This document shows positions 16,623 through 25,899 of a stretch of DNA of 33,007 nucleotides, one piece after another. The position numbers and the translations under genes were made by a program. How positions within the stretch are numbered: position 1 is the first letter of the stretch; each line of letters opens with the position of its first letter. The stretch is from contig CALLQM010000249.1 of assembly GCA_938014855.1 (NCBI GenBank), positions 1 to 33,007 on the forward strand. The letters run 5' to 3'. Below the pieces are notes generated by a model, which was not told the origin of the DNA, ran no database searches, and saw only the letters and a program-made list of their open reading frames with translations. This DNA is from an uncultured Clostridia bacterium (GTDB lineage: Bacteria; Bacillota; Clostridia; Oscillospirales; Ruminococcaceae).

Positions 16623-16651
16623 ATTATTTCTGATTGCCTTCGTTTTGTCAA
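16623..16651 (-). promoter_or_regulatory. Possible promoter of the group B hydrogenase gene
   Basis: Reading the minus strand: TTGACA (16651-16646), a 17-bp spacer and AATAAT (16628-16623). The leader would be about 30 bases. The -35 box is perfect; the -10 box is weak. Confidence 0.5.
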
Positions 16652-16735
16652 TCAATTCACAATATTGCACACCATTTTCATCATACTTACTAGTTTTAAA
16701 ACAATAAATAAAAATCATTTGTAATATCATAGAGT

Positions 16736-16778
16736 AAAAAAGCCGGAAGCCGCCTGCATTGCGCAGGCGGTTCCCGGC
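16736..16778 (-). terminator. Terminator of the DUF1015-ade-aldo/keto reductase operon
   Basis: A GC-rich stem (GCCGGGAACCGCCTGC paired with GCAGGCGGCTTCCGGC on the minus strand) is followed by TTTTT. It starts ten bases after the reductase stop codon. Confidence 0.85.
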
Positions 16779-16788
16779 AGAAAGGGGG

Positions 16789-17685
16789 TTATACAATATC
16801 GAGATAGACTTTTTTGGTCGGTGCAGGGAATGCGGCATTTAATTCCGCCATATCTTCTTCACTCAGCGGATGCAGACTAACCGCGGCATTCTGCTGAACA
16901 TGAGACAGTTTGCCTGCTTTGGGGATGGCGATAATGTCCTTCTGATGCAGAACAAACGCCAACAGCACCTGTTCAGAGGTTATGCTGTATTTTTGCGCGA
17001 TTTTCTGTACAGCGGGATGATCCAGCAGTTCGCGGCGCAGACGTCCCGCTTGTGCCAGCGGGCAGTAAGCCATGATCGGCATATTGTGTGCGCGCATCCA
17101 AGGCAGTAAATCATATTCAATACCGCGAGAACCCAAATGGTACAGCACCTGATTGACCGCACAATTCTGTCCACCCGGAAGATTCCAAAGTTCTTCCATA
17201 TCCTCTGTATCAAAGTTGGAAACGCCCCAGCGCTTGATCTTCCCTCTCTGAATGAGTTCTTCCATACACTCAATCGTTTCGCTCAGAGGAACCCTGCCGC
17301 GCCAATGCAATAAATAAAGATCCAGCGTTTGTACTTTTAGCCGACGCAGGGAATTTTCACAGCTTGTAAAAATCTTGCGCCGATCCGCATTATGCGGGAA
17401 CACTTTGGACACTAAAAACAGTTTTTCTCTCGGAATCGAACGGATTGCTTCTCCGACGGTGCGTTCGGACGCGCCGTCTCCATACATTTCCGCTGTATCC
17501 AGCAGGGTCATCCCCAGTGAAATTCCTTTGCGCAGTGCTTCCAGTTCTTGTTTATACTTTCCTGAAAACTCTCCCATGTACCAGGTTCCCTGCCCCAACT
17601 GCGGTACATTCGTACCATCTGGCAGACAGACTTTTCTTGCTTCACACGCCTTGCGTATTTCCGCTAAACCATCTTCTGTCATCAT
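16789..17685 (-). CDS. Aldo/keto reductase
   Basis: A 298-residue NAD(P)H-dependent oxidoreductase of the aldo/keto reductase superfamily, a soluble (beta/alpha)8 barrel that reduces aldehydes or ketones to alcohols. The catalytic tetrad is complete: D63 and Y68 (LLDTAEMYGDG), K94 (LVSKV) and H127 (LLHW). The nucleotide-binding end is IPKAGKLSHVQQNAA. The protein resembles the bacterial diketo-gluconate reductase branch (WGVSNFD, NQVLYHLGSRGIEYDLLPW). Its ATG overlaps the adenine deaminase stop codon by four bases (ATGA), so translation is coupled and the gene is the last of a three-gene operon. The substrate cannot be read from the sequence; the link to purine metabolism is only positional. 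Confidence 0.9.
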   Translation of the reverse strand: MMTEDGLAEIRKACEARKVCLPDGTNVPQLGQGTWYMGEFSGKYKQELEALRKGISLGMTLLDTAEMYGDGASERTVGEAIRSIPREKLFLVSKVFPHNADRRKIFTSCENSLRRLKVQTLDLYLLHWRGRVPLSETIECMEELIQRGKIKRWGVSNFDTEDMEELWNLPGGQNCAVNQVLYHLGSRGIEYDLLPWMRAHNMPIMAYCPLAQAGRLRRELLDHPAVQKIAQKYSITSEQVLLAFVLHQKDIIAIPKAGKLSHVQQNAAVSLHPLSEEDMAELNAAFPAPTKKVYLDIV

Positions 17686-19388
17686 AATCGTCCTTTCTGT
17701 CCATTCACAAACTCAAATTTCGTCACATCGAATACGCCCATATCCGTTATGCGGATGTCCGGAATCACCGGCAGAGCCATAAACGAAAGGGTAATAAACG
17801 GGTCAATCCCTTTTTGAACGCCTGCGTTATGTGCTTTTTCAATCATCTCATCCAAATTTTTAATTAACTCAGCCGCCGGCTCATTGCTCATCAGTCCGCA
17901 GATCGGCAGTGCAAGCGTTCCGATTACCGCTTGATCAGCTACAATCGTGTAGCCGCCTTGTACCCGCACTAGTTCCTTTACAGCTGCCAGCATATCGGCA
18001 TCGTTATCGCCAACCACAATCAGATTATGAGAATCGTGCGCAACCGTGGTCGCCACCGCTCCATGCGTCAGCCCATATCCGGAAATCAGCCCAACGCCGA
18101 TGTTTCCGGTCGCGTGGTGCCGTTCCACAACCGCAATTTTGCGCAGTTCACCCGACTGGATTTTGTCCGCCACATCCTGCGCATCGACCGATGCAATTTT
18201 GGTAACGATTTGGCCGGGAATAATTTCGATGACCGGATAGCAGTCCTGCTGTGGCAGCGCAAAACTGGTTTCGTTTAGCTCCGCCGGATTGACCGTATGC
18301 AGAATATGCGATGCGGCTTTCGCGGCGCGCCGCGGCGTCGCATGTTCGGTATAGGCTTTGCCATCCTTATAAACTTCATCAACCGTCAATTCGGTCAAAT
18401 CATGTAAAATCGTTAAATCCGCCCGATAGCCCACCGCAACGGCACCCAAATCCCGCAGGCCGTAAATGCGCGCGGCGTTGATTGTTGCCATTTGAATGGC
18501 GGTAACCGGATTCATCCCAAGCGAAATGGCAAGCTTAATATTGTGGTGGATGGTTCCTTCCCGTCGGATATCCGCAAGGTGCTTATCATCGGTGCAGAAT
18601 GCAAGGTTGGTCGTATCAATACCGTTTTCGATCACACCGGTCAGGATATCGCGCAGGTTTTTGCTGGCGCTCCCTTCCCGTACCAAAACTGCAATCCCGG
18701 CACGCAGTTTTTCCACCGCTTCTTCATAGGTCACGCTCTCGTGATCGGTATGAATCCCTGCGGCTGTATACGCCTGCAGAGCATTTCCGGAAATTCCGGG
18801 CGCATGCCCGTCTATGATCCCGTCTTTGCACAGTTCCAATTTAGCCATGACCTGCGGGTCACAGCCGGAAACACCCGGGTAATTCATCATTTCGCCAAGC
18901 CCGAGCACGCGCGGATGCGTCATAAAAGGCGCCATTTTATCCGCCGTAAATTCGGCGCCTGCATGTTCGAACGGGGTGGCAGGCACGCAGGACGGAAGCT
19001 GGACATAGTAGTTCATCGGCAAATCTTCCGAAGCATCGAGCATGAACTGGACGCCTTCTCCGCCCGCCACATTCGTGATCTCATGCGGGTCGGTGATTAC
19101 CGTGGTGACGCCCCATTTCAGTTCCTCGATGCAGTAAGCCGGAGGGGTAACCATGGAACTTTCCACATGGCAGTGGGCATTGATAAACCCCGGCGCAACA
19201 TATTTCCCGTCCAGATCGATGTTGGTTTTTCCGCTGTAACTGCCAATACCGGTAATGATCCCTTGGGTGATTGCAACGTCGGCCGCGACAATTTCTCCGG
19301 TAAAGACATTGATGACTTTCCCGTTTTGAAGTACCAAATCGGGGCGCTTTTCACCCAGCGCTGTTTTGATCATCGCTTCTCTCTCCAT
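17682..19388 (-). CDS. ade: Adenine deaminase
   Basis: Converts adenine to hypoxanthine and ammonia in purine salvage, in the cytoplasm; 568 residues, near the 577 of Bacillus subtilis AdeC. The amidohydrolase domain carries the metal motif HCH (H72, H74) in FINAHCHVESSM, then TDPHEITNVAGG, DGHAPG and CTDDKH. A characteristic C-terminal AdeC domain follows with HATGNIGVGLISGYG and AHDSHNLIVVGDND. The start at 19388 has AAGGAGG nine bases upstream; an in-frame ATG further upstream overlaps the DUF1015 gene and is not supported. The gene lies 37 bases after the DUF1015 gene and is coupled to the aldo/keto reductase. No purine riboswitch is visible in the short gap. Confidence 0.94.
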   Translation of the reverse strand: MEREAMIKTALGEKRPDLVLQNGKVINVFTGEIVAADVAITQGIITGIGSYSGKTNIDLDGKYVAPGFINAHCHVESSMVTPPAYCIEELKWGVTTVITDPHEITNVAGGEGVQFMLDASEDLPMNYYVQLPSCVPATPFEHAGAEFTADKMAPFMTHPRVLGLGEMMNYPGVSGCDPQVMAKLELCKDGIIDGHAPGISGNALQAYTAAGIHTDHESVTYEEAVEKLRAGIAVLVREGSASKNLRDILTGVIENGIDTTNLAFCTDDKHLADIRREGTIHHNIKLAISLGMNPVTAIQMATINAARIYGLRDLGAVAVGYRADLTILHDLTELTVDEVYKDGKAYTEHATPRRAAKAASHILHTVNPAELNETSFALPQQDCYPVIEIIPGQIVTKIASVDAQDVADKIQSGELRKIAVVERHHATGNIGVGLISGYGLTHGAVATTVAHDSHNLIVVGDNDADMLAAVKELVRVQGGYTIVADQAVIGTLALPICGLMSNEPAAELIKNLDEMIEKAHNAGVQKGIDPFITLSFMALPVIPDIRITDMGVFDVTKFEFVNGQKGRL

Positions 19389-19425
19389 GTGTACTTCCTC
19401 CTTAATATGATTATGGTATGTTTGT

Positions 19426-20673
19426 TTATGGTCTAATCGCCCTGCATTCCAAATAATACCGTTTTTCATATGCATGCCCCATGGAAAAGGTCTTGCGCGG
19501 AAGTGCTCCGTCCGCGATCACAGTCGGGAACAGTTCCGATTTTTCCATTGTGGGAAGTAAAAATCCGATGGCGCGTTCTCTTTGGGAAAGCTGCAAAACG
19601 ACCTCTTCCCCATGGATATAATCCACCTCTCCGCCAAAACGGGCAAGGTACTCATCCAAAAAGATCTGCAAAGACCCAACCGCCAGCTGACTGGACGGAT
19701 TTTTAATCGACAAACGCGTTCTCTTGCCCTGAATTACTGTTTCAAACGTCTGCCCTGCGTCAGACTGCTCAACGTCGTAATAGGACTCAAGCTCTTTGCA
19801 CACATGCGCGGGGTCGACATCAAACAGTACGCGGTGAATCGGCTCAAACTGCATCGCGTCATCATGGATGTTGACGAGTTCCACAAGCGCCCAGCGCGCA
19901 GGATGGCGTTCCCATTCCTCTTTGGGCAGTGTCTGCCTTAGATTTTCATAGCAGGCTTTCGCCGTCGCAAGCGAGTGGTTACCGTCGCCCACCGCAAACA
20001 AAAGCGGATGCTCACTTTGTGCACCAAGCTGAGTTTCCAGTTTGGCAAGCGCGTCATCGACGCTCTTTCGGGTCTGCCCCGTCACCTGCCATCCGCTTAC
20101 CGCACCGCCGTGTTCCATCAGCGTAAAATCATAGACCGGCTGGAGCGTCTCTTTTTTCTGCGCCAACGGTTCGATTACCGTTTTGCCTGGGTCATCAATT
20201 AATAGCATGATATGCGGCGACTCCAGCGGCGCATGCTCCCGCACTTTGATGCGCGGCGGCAGACGGCTTTCCACCGTTCCCTCGGTGGGACGCACCGCAG
20301 ACTTGGTCCCTTTTCCATATTCATACGCCATTAAATCTAATTTTCCAATTAGGCCACGGCGCACTTTTCCCGGTTCAATGGTACGCTCCAAATAAACGTA
20401 GCTGTTTGGAAAACAGCGGAAAATCCCGCCGTCCAAATATTCCTGCATGCTTTCATTGATTCGGGCGACGCGCTGTTTGGCATCCGGTGCGCTTAGGTAT
20501 ACTTCCGGCAGAATCATTGGAAACGTCGACGGAGAATCTCCGACGGTCTGCGCGACCCGATTCCAATAGTCCGGTTCGGACGTATACTGGTCGCACGCTA
20601 CTACGCTCCACTTTTGCATATCCACGCCCTGCGGAAGCAAAATATCCGCAGGGGAAAAAACCGTCTCGCTCAT
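19426..20673 (-). CDS. DUF1015 family protein
   Basis: A 415-residue cytoplasmic protein of the DUF1015 family, whose biochemical role is not established. Family hallmarks include FSPADILLP near the start, a CDQYTSEPDYW segment (residues 27-37), SPHIMLLIDDP and the highly conserved VGDGNHSLATAKACYE. The last suggests a nucleotide- or phosphate-handling site. There is no signal peptide or membrane segment. The ATG at 20673 is preceded by AAAGGCGGG at a slightly long distance. It is the first gene of an operon with adenine deaminase and an aldo/keto reductase. Relatives are often found near serine-biosynthesis genes, which are absent here. I give no function. Confidence 0.85.
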   Translation of the reverse strand: MSETVFSPADILLPQGVDMQKWSVVACDQYTSEPDYWNRVAQTVGDSPSTFPMILPEVYLSAPDAKQRVARINESMQEYLDGGIFRCFPNSYVYLERTIEPGKVRRGLIGKLDLMAYEYGKGTKSAVRPTEGTVESRLPPRIKVREHAPLESPHIMLLIDDPGKTVIEPLAQKKETLQPVYDFTLMEHGGAVSGWQVTGQTRKSVDDALAKLETQLGAQSEHPLLFAVGDGNHSLATAKACYENLRQTLPKEEWERHPARWALVELVNIHDDAMQFEPIHRVLFDVDPAHVCKELESYYDVEQSDAGQTFETVIQGKRTRLSIKNPSSQLAVGSLQIFLDEYLARFGGEVDYIHGEEVVLQLSQRERAIGFLLPTMEKSELFPTVIADGALPRKTFSMGHAYEKRYYLECRAIRP

Positions 20674-20709
20674 GAGAAATACCCGCCTTTTTGCATATTT
20701 ATTAGCATG

Positions 20710-20715
20710 ATTATA
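20710..20715 (-). promoter_or_regulatory. -10 box for the DUF1015-ade operon
   Basis: A perfect TATAAT on the minus strand lies 37 bases upstream of the DUF1015 start. No good -35 hexamer is seen at the expected spacing, which may mean activator dependence or a wrong call. Confidence 0.4.
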
Positions 20716-20882
20716 CAACAACTGGCTGTGAAACGCTAGGGTTTTCCGCTGTTTTAGCAAAAATTACGGGAAAGTTTACACTTTTTTCATGGTCGCATCC
20801 TCATAACCTCTATGCGTCATGCGTATAACAAGAATGGAGTATTGTTATTGTTGACCATCAGCCAAAAAAAATTTCAAAATGT

Positions 20883-20911
20883 TTGCAATAAAAATGGAAA
20901 TAATTTATACT
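20883..20911 (+). promoter_or_regulatory. Promoter of the secreted coiled-coil protein gene
   Basis: TTGCAA (20883-20888), a 17-bp spacer and TATACT (20906-20911). The leader before the ATG at 21036 would be about 118 bases. Confidence 0.6.
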
Positions 20912-21035
20912 GTATGAATAGAGTGAATACAGACAATACAGTTTACACCTTATGCAACACTGGTCTGCCTGCTGATCACGGGCATTCATTCACTGAAAAG
21001 CTCATGCTTTTCAAACAAATCAAGGAGGTGATTAT

Positions 21036-23264
21036 ATGAGAAAATGGATCGCATTTACACTTTCGCTGGTGCTGATCTTTATGGCGTCAGTTCCTGCTTT
21101 CGCCACATCATCCATCGTTGGAAAACTGGTGGATTCCGACGGGGACATTGCCAGCGACCGCTATGACACCATTCGCCCCGGTGCAGACTATTATTATGTC
21201 ATTGCAAAATCCGGCACCGGATACGACAGCTATGTCGATGAAGATCTGATTCGGTTTAAGCTACAAAAAGAGGAAGGCAGAAAATATATCGGGGACGCCG
21301 ACCTAGTCGAAAAGAAATTCGGTTCTTCCCGATACATCTGTATTGAATTTTCGGTTAAGGATAACTTTTCCGACGAAGAATACAAAGCGGTGCTGGAAGC
21401 AAATTTCCGCGCTCGAAAAGATTTGGTCATCACCAATGCCACCAGCTATAACGCCGGGCTTGCTTTTCCAAAGTTCCGCCGCGCCACTTCTTCCGACGGT
21501 TCGTACACAGACGCGGACATTCAGGCGGCAAGAGACGCTTACAACACTGCGATTTCTGACCGCGACAAACTCAAATCCGACATTGAACAGCTTAAAAAAG
21601 ACATTGCGGATTTGGAACGCCAAATTGCAGAACAAAAAACGCAGGATTCGCAACAGCAAGATAAAGTTGATGCCGCTAAACAGGAACTCGACCTCGCAGA
21701 AGCCGAACTGGCTCGTTTGGTGGTTAATCAAACAACCGCTCAAACGGCTTACGAAGATGCCGTACAAAAGTTAACGGAAGCGGTCGCCAAGGATGAACAA
21801 GATTATAAAGATAAGCTGGCTAAATACAATGAAGCCAAACAGCCCCTAGCAGAAGCTTTAGAACAGGCAGAAAATAATAAAACAGCGTCGGAAGAAATTA
21901 TAAAAAATGCCAATGATGCAAAAGCCGAAATAGAAACACTTAAAGCAGAACTTGCGGCAACAATCTCAACGCCTGAAAATCCAACACCTGCAGTTCCACA
22001 AACGTTAAAAGATTATTTTGTTGCATACAATAACAATCCTACAACTGAAACTGCCAATGATTTTAATAATAAGCTGGCAACATATCAGACTTCAGCAGGT
22101 ATCGATGTTACACTAATTCCTGCATTGCAAACGAGTCCTGATAATGTTGCAGCTGTGACAACAGCACTAGATACGGAAATGGAACGCCTAGAGAATCTCA
22201 TTGCTGATCAAGATAAAGCAATTACAGATGAAAACAAATATATTCTCACAGTTGAAGCAGAAATTCACAAACAAACACTAGCAATTCAAAATCTTGGAGA
22301 CGAACCCACTCTAAACAAAAGTCAGGAACAGCTTGATGCAGAAGACGCAGTGCAAACTGCACAATCAACTCTGACAGATGCTAACAACGCTGTCACTGCA
22401 CAACAAGCCGTGGTAAAAACCGCCGAAAATACAGTACTCGGTCTCACTACGAAAGCACCTGCCGATACCACTCTTGAACAACAATTGGCAGCTAAGAAGG
22501 TAGAATTAACGAACAAGCAGGCCGATTTGCGCATCAAGGAAAACGCAGTGACTGATGCAAAAGAAGCCCTCGACGATAAACTTGCCGGCACCGGCGACAA
22601 CGTGCTCGAATCCGGCGAAACGTTTACCTATACCTTTAAAGTGTATATCCAAAACGAACACATTGTGGATGACGACGCGACCTTTACCGCAGGTGAAAAG
22701 GGCGTTGTGGTAAAACCGGTCAAAAATGAAATCAACACCGTAACATGGGAAGATCATAACCGTACACTGGCTACGTTATCGTTCCGCGCAGACAGCGACG
22801 TGAGCTTCTACTGCCCTCGCCTGTCCACACGCTGGAACTATTACGATTATGAAGACTACTTCGAAGATACCGACGCGTATGTATTTGATTTTGTCGACAG
22901 CCCGACCATTCCTGCAACAACCCGTCCTACCCTGTCTCTTTACAACCCGTTTGTCGATGAGGACGGCGATTTGACAATTCGCACCAGCCGCATTCACATT
23001 TATGAAGTGGATGACGGGGAACTCGAAGATGTAACCGATGACTTCCGCTTTGAAAAAAACGATGACGATGATTATGTCATGACCATCAAAACCCGTACGC
23101 TGGGCACTTATATCGTATCGGAAGGCAGAGCTAATATTGCCGAACGACCGACCATTGAAGTCGATTACGATGACGACGACCTGAATACGGGCAGTTCGAA
23201 CAGTTCCGGCGGCGGAAATTCCGTTGTCAACAACAAAAAACCGGTTCCGTGGACCGGCCGATAA
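21036..23264 (+). CDS. Secreted coiled-coil protein of unknown function
   Basis: A 742-residue exported protein I do not recognise. A Sec signal peptide (residues 1-24, ending PAFA-T) precedes a globular N-terminal part (about 25-155). Residues about 160-310 and 375-525 are Ala/Glu/Lys/Gln-rich heptad-like coiled coils (such as LKSDIEQLKKDIADLERQI) broken by a Pro/Thr/Asn-rich linker near 310-370. A C-terminal beta-rich part (about 530-705, with ETFTYTFKVYIQ and many Asp and Tyr) ends in a low-complexity acidic and Ser/Gly tail. There is no LPxTG, lipobox or membrane anchor. The start follows AAGGAGGTG. The DNA coding the coiled coil (about 21780-22560) is visibly AT-richer than both flanks, suggesting insertion or different origin. 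A scaffold or surface role is only a guess. Confidence 0.8.
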   Translation: MRKWIAFTLSLVLIFMASVPAFATSSIVGKLVDSDGDIASDRYDTIRPGADYYYVIAKSGTGYDSYVDEDLIRFKLQKEEGRKYIGDADLVEKKFGSSRYICIEFSVKDNFSDEEYKAVLEANFRARKDLVITNATSYNAGLAFPKFRRATSSDGSYTDADIQAARDAYNTAISDRDKLKSDIEQLKKDIADLERQIAEQKTQDSQQQDKVDAAKQELDLAEAELARLVVNQTTAQTAYEDAVQKLTEAVAKDEQDYKDKLAKYNEAKQPLAEALEQAENNKTASEEIIKNANDAKAEIETLKAELAATISTPENPTPAVPQTLKDYFVAYNNNPTTETANDFNNKLATYQTSAGIDVTLIPALQTSPDNVAAVTTALDTEMERLENLIADQDKAITDENKYILTVEAEIHKQTLAIQNLGDEPTLNKSQEQLDAEDAVQTAQSTLTDANNAVTAQQAVVKTAENTVLGLTTKAPADTTLEQQLAAKKVELTNKQADLRIKENAVTDAKEALDDKLAGTGDNVLESGETFTYTFKVYIQNEHIVDDDATFTAGEKGVVVKPVKNEINTVTWEDHNRTLATLSFRADSDVSFYCPRLSTRWNYYDYEDYFEDTDAYVFDFVDSPTIPATTRPTLSLYNPFVDEDGDLTIRTSRIHIYEVDDGELEDVTDDFRFEKNDDDDYVMTIKTRTLGTYIVSEGRANIAERPTIEVDYDDDDLNTGSSNSSGGGNSVVNNKKPVPWTGR

Positions 23265-23288
23265 CCCAGTCTTCTCCTATATTCATAT

Positions 23289-23330
23289 GCGGGGTGCAGT
23301 TCCATTTGGACTGTGCCCCGCGCTCTTTTT
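23289..23330 (+). terminator. Terminator after the coiled-coil protein gene
   Basis: Arms 23289-23303 and 23308-23321 pair through GCGGGG/CCCCGC with two G-T wobbles, followed by CTCTTTTT. It starts 24 bases after the stop codon. Confidence 0.7.
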
Positions 23331-23369
23331 CTATGATTTTTATAAAAAGAAGGATTCTTCACCAATTCA

Positions 23370-23399
23370 CCAAAAACAGCTTGCTGTTTTTGGTTTTTT
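23370..23399 (+). terminator. Second terminator before the LytS-like kinase gene
   Basis: A perfect 10-bp stem (CCAAAAACAG / CTGTTTTTGG) with loop CTTG is followed by TTTTTT. Together with the preceding hairpin it isolates the kinase operon. Confidence 0.8.
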
Positions 23400-23448
23400 C
23401 ATTTATCCTGTATAAAGAACATATCGCGACGTCAGGGGGGGCTTTTGC

Positions 23449-25173
23449 ATGATGTGGGAGATTTTTCAAAATATTATTTTTAATATCAGTCTCATGGTAA
23501 TGATTGCTTATCTGCTTACAAAATTGCCGCTGGTCAAATCATTCATCGCCAGCAATACGTCAAATAGAACCTGCAAACTGGCAATGTCCGTGATTTTTGG
23601 ACTGATCGGAATCGTGTCCACCTATACCGGCATTCATGTGGAGGGCGCCATTGCCAACACCCGCGTTGTGGGCGTGATTGCCGGCGGCATCTTAGGCGGA
23701 CCAATTGTCGGTCTGGGCGCCGGACTGATTGCAGGAGCGCATCGGTTTTTGACCGATATTGGCGGGTTTACTGCCATTGCCTGCTCGATTTCCACCATTG
23801 TGGAAGGATGCATCGGCGGTTTATTTGCAAAGTATGTCAAAAAGCACAAGCAAGACCGATGGGTCACCGTCGCAATGATTACAATGTTTACCGAATTTAT
23901 TCAAATGGGAATCATTCTTGTTTTCGCCAAGCCATTTGATTCCGCATGGCATTTGGTGCAAATCATTTCCATTCCGATGATTTTATTTAATTCCATAGGT
24001 GTCTCAATCTTTGTAGAAGTTTTTGATTCGGTCTTTATCGAGCAAGATCGTGAAGCGGGTGACCGCATCCGGCTGGTCATGGATATCGCGGACCGCTGTC
24101 TTCCCTATATGCGAAAAGGTCTGTATGACCGTAAAAACCTGGACGAAGCAACCGATATTATCCGAAGCTGTTCGTACGTTTCCGGAGTGGTTATGACCGA
24201 CCGCAGAATGGTTCTGAGCGTTTCCGGAACGGATCTTAAACACCTGCACACCAAAAAAGAGCAGATTCTGCCGGAAATTGTTCGCCAAACCATTCAAACC
24301 GGAAACATTCAAATTGCGGAAAACGCACAAGAAACCGACGATTTTTATATGAGTTTAAAAAAACTGACCGCTGTCTGCGCTCCTCTAACCCAGCGGGGGC
24401 AGGTCATCGGCACTTTGGTGCTGTTTATCCAAAAATTTAAATTGTCACACGAGGTCGAGCAGGAGTTTATCAGCGGTCTTGCAAAGCTGTTTTCCACACA
24501 GCTGGAGCTTTCCCAGCTGGAAGATCAAAAAAAGCTGAGACAGAAAGCGGAATTTGAAGCCCTGCAAAGCCAAATCAATCCGCATTTTTTATTTAATGCT
24601 CTGTCAACCATCACCTCTTTCTGCCGCGAAAAACCCGAACGTGCGCGGGAATTGCTGATTGTATTGAGCAGTTACTTCCGCAATACCCTGCAGTCACAAA
24701 ATTATATGATCAGTCTGTCGGATGAACTTGATCATGTCAACACATATTTAGAACTGGAAAAAGCTCGTTTTGAAGAAAAACTGCAAATTCGGGAAGATGT
24801 CCCCGAATCGATCTCCTGCATGGTCCCCAGCTTTATCCTCCAGCCGATTGTCGAAAATGCCGTAAAACACGGCGCAATGACCGCCTCGGAAACCGGCAAA
24901 GTCTACATAACCGCCCGCAGCCGTCACGGCATCACGCGCATTTCTGTGCGGGACAACGGCACCGGTATCCCGCAAGAGGTCTTAAAAAAATTGAGGGACG
25001 GAACCATGGACAAAAGCTCGGTCGGTCTTGCCAATGTGCAAAAACGGCTCAAGAGCATTTACGGAGAACGGTTTGGACTGCAAATCCGCAGTTCTCACCG
25101 CGGTACAGAAATCATCATCCGCATTCCTCAAAAAACAGCCGGAGGTGAATTGCTTGAAACTCGCAGTCATTGA
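23449..25173 (+). CDS. LytS/BtsS-type sensor histidine kinase
   Basis: A 574-residue membrane histidine kinase. About six N-terminal membrane segments (residues 5-200) form the 5TM-5TMR_LYT domain with the family motifs ANTRVVG and GGPIVGLGAGLIAGAHR. A GAF-like domain spans about 225-345. The kinase core has the phosphorylated histidine H379 in NPHFLFNA, the N box NAVKHG, the G1 box DNGTGIP and a GLANVQKRL segment. R72, R99, C112 and S115 line up with R72, R99, C110 and S113, which I recall as the pyruvate-binding residues of E. coli BtsS, allowing a two-residue insertion. It overlaps the response regulator gene by 20 bases and precedes a CstA-type transporter. Sensing of pyruvate or a similar carbon source is inferred; a murein-hydrolase role like LytS is the alternative. 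Confidence 0.92.
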   Translation: MMWEIFQNIIFNISLMVMIAYLLTKLPLVKSFIASNTSNRTCKLAMSVIFGLIGIVSTYTGIHVEGAIANTRVVGVIAGGILGGPIVGLGAGLIAGAHRFLTDIGGFTAIACSISTIVEGCIGGLFAKYVKKHKQDRWVTVAMITMFTEFIQMGIILVFAKPFDSAWHLVQIISIPMILFNSIGVSIFVEVFDSVFIEQDREAGDRIRLVMDIADRCLPYMRKGLYDRKNLDEATDIIRSCSYVSGVVMTDRRMVLSVSGTDLKHLHTKKEQILPEIVRQTIQTGNIQIAENAQETDDFYMSLKKLTAVCAPLTQRGQVIGTLVLFIQKFKLSHEVEQEFISGLAKLFSTQLELSQLEDQKKLRQKAEFEALQSQINPHFLFNALSTITSFCREKPERARELLIVLSSYFRNTLQSQNYMISLSDELDHVNTYLELEKARFEEKLQIREDVPESISCMVPSFILQPIVENAVKHGAMTASETGKVYITARSRHGITRISVRDNGTGIPQEVLKKLRDGTMDKSSVGLANVQKRLKSIYGERFGLQIRSSHRGTEIIIRIPQKTAGGELLETRSH

Positions 25174-25876
25174 CGATGAACGGCCCAGCAGAAGCGAACT
25201 GTGCCATCTGATTTTAGAATGTGAACCCGACGCGCAAATCGATCAAGCGGACAGCGGACAAAAAGCATTGGAACTTGCCGCACAAAATCATTATGACGCG
25301 ATGTTTGTTGACATCCATTTGGGAGACATCTCCGGAACCACCCTTGCCCTTATGCTCCGCAAATTGATTCCGGAAGTACAAATTGTGTTTGCGACCGCTT
25401 ATGATGAGTACGCGGTCAAAGCGTTTGATATGGATGCGGTGGACTTTATCATGAAACCGTTTGACCCAAAGCGGGTGGCTCGCACAATGGAAAAACTGCA
25501 CAGCCGACTGAATCAAGCACCAAAAGAAGAACCACCTGCCGTTAGCAACAAGCTGTCGGTCTCTTGTGAAAAACGCCTTGTTCTGCTGGATATTCCAGAC
25601 ATTGCGTATCTTGAAACGGACAGCAGAAACTGTATCATTCATACCGTCCACGGGGATTACTCGTGCTCACAACCACTTGGTTTTTTTGAAAAACGGCTGG
25701 CAAGTGCACAGTTTTTCCGCATCCACAAAAGCTATCTTGTCAATCTGCAGTATATCGTGGAATTGAGTCCATGGTTCAGAGGCATGTCCTGCGTCAAGCT
25801 AAAAGGCTTTGAATCGGAACCTCTGCCGGTCAGCCGCAAACAGCTCAAACGGTTAAAAGAACTCTTTGATTGTTAA
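25154..25876 (+). CDS. LytTR-family response regulator
   Basis: A 240-residue partner of the kinase. The receiver domain (1-120) has the acidic pair DDE (8-10), the phosphorylated D53 in FVDIHLG, the switch Thr in FATAYD and the conserved Lys in IMKPFD. After a Pro-rich linker, a LytTR DNA-binding domain (about 135-238) shows IAYLETDSRNCIIHT and FFRIHKSYLVNLQYI. LytTR regulators bind pairs of short repeats upstream of target promoters. The start is TTG at 25154, placed by GGAGGTG and by the receiver N-terminus KLAVIDDE; longer frames would add residues with no family match. It lies in one operon with the kinase. The likely target is the cstA-type gene that follows after 160 bases. Confidence 0.92.
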   Translation: MKLAVIDDERPSRSELCHLILECEPDAQIDQADSGQKALELAAQNHYDAMFVDIHLGDISGTTLALMLRKLIPEVQIVFATAYDEYAVKAFDMDAVDFIMKPFDPKRVARTMEKLHSRLNQAPKEEPPAVSNKLSVSCEKRLVLLDIPDIAYLETDSRNCIIHTVHGDYSCSQPLGFFEKRLASAQFFRIHKSYLVNLQYIVELSPWFRGMSCVKLKGFESEPLPVSRKQLKRLKELFDC

Positions 25877-25899
25877 TTAGCCCCGCTTTTGTTGTGCTG

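Larger units (their letters stand above)
20674..21035. other. Divergent intergenic region between the DUF1015 gene and the coiled-coil protein gene
   Basis: A 362-base gap with a promoter in each direction. A 75-codon open frame from 20812 has no ribosome binding site and contains the plus-strand promoter, so I do not call it a gene. Nothing else recognised. Confidence 0.6.

Noticed and set aside
19389..19425. A purine riboswitch controlling adenine deaminase
   Set aside because: The gap is only 37 bases, too short for the aptamer, and none was recognised upstream of the DUF1015 gene.
18492..19436. A 314-codon open frame on the plus strand opposite adenine deaminase
   Set aside because: It is a complementary-frame artefact of the ade codons; the product is rich in His, Arg and Cys with no recognisable fold.
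20812..21039. A 75-codon open frame before the coiled-coil protein gene
   Set aside because: It spans the predicted promoter, has no ribosome binding site and overlaps the next start codon.
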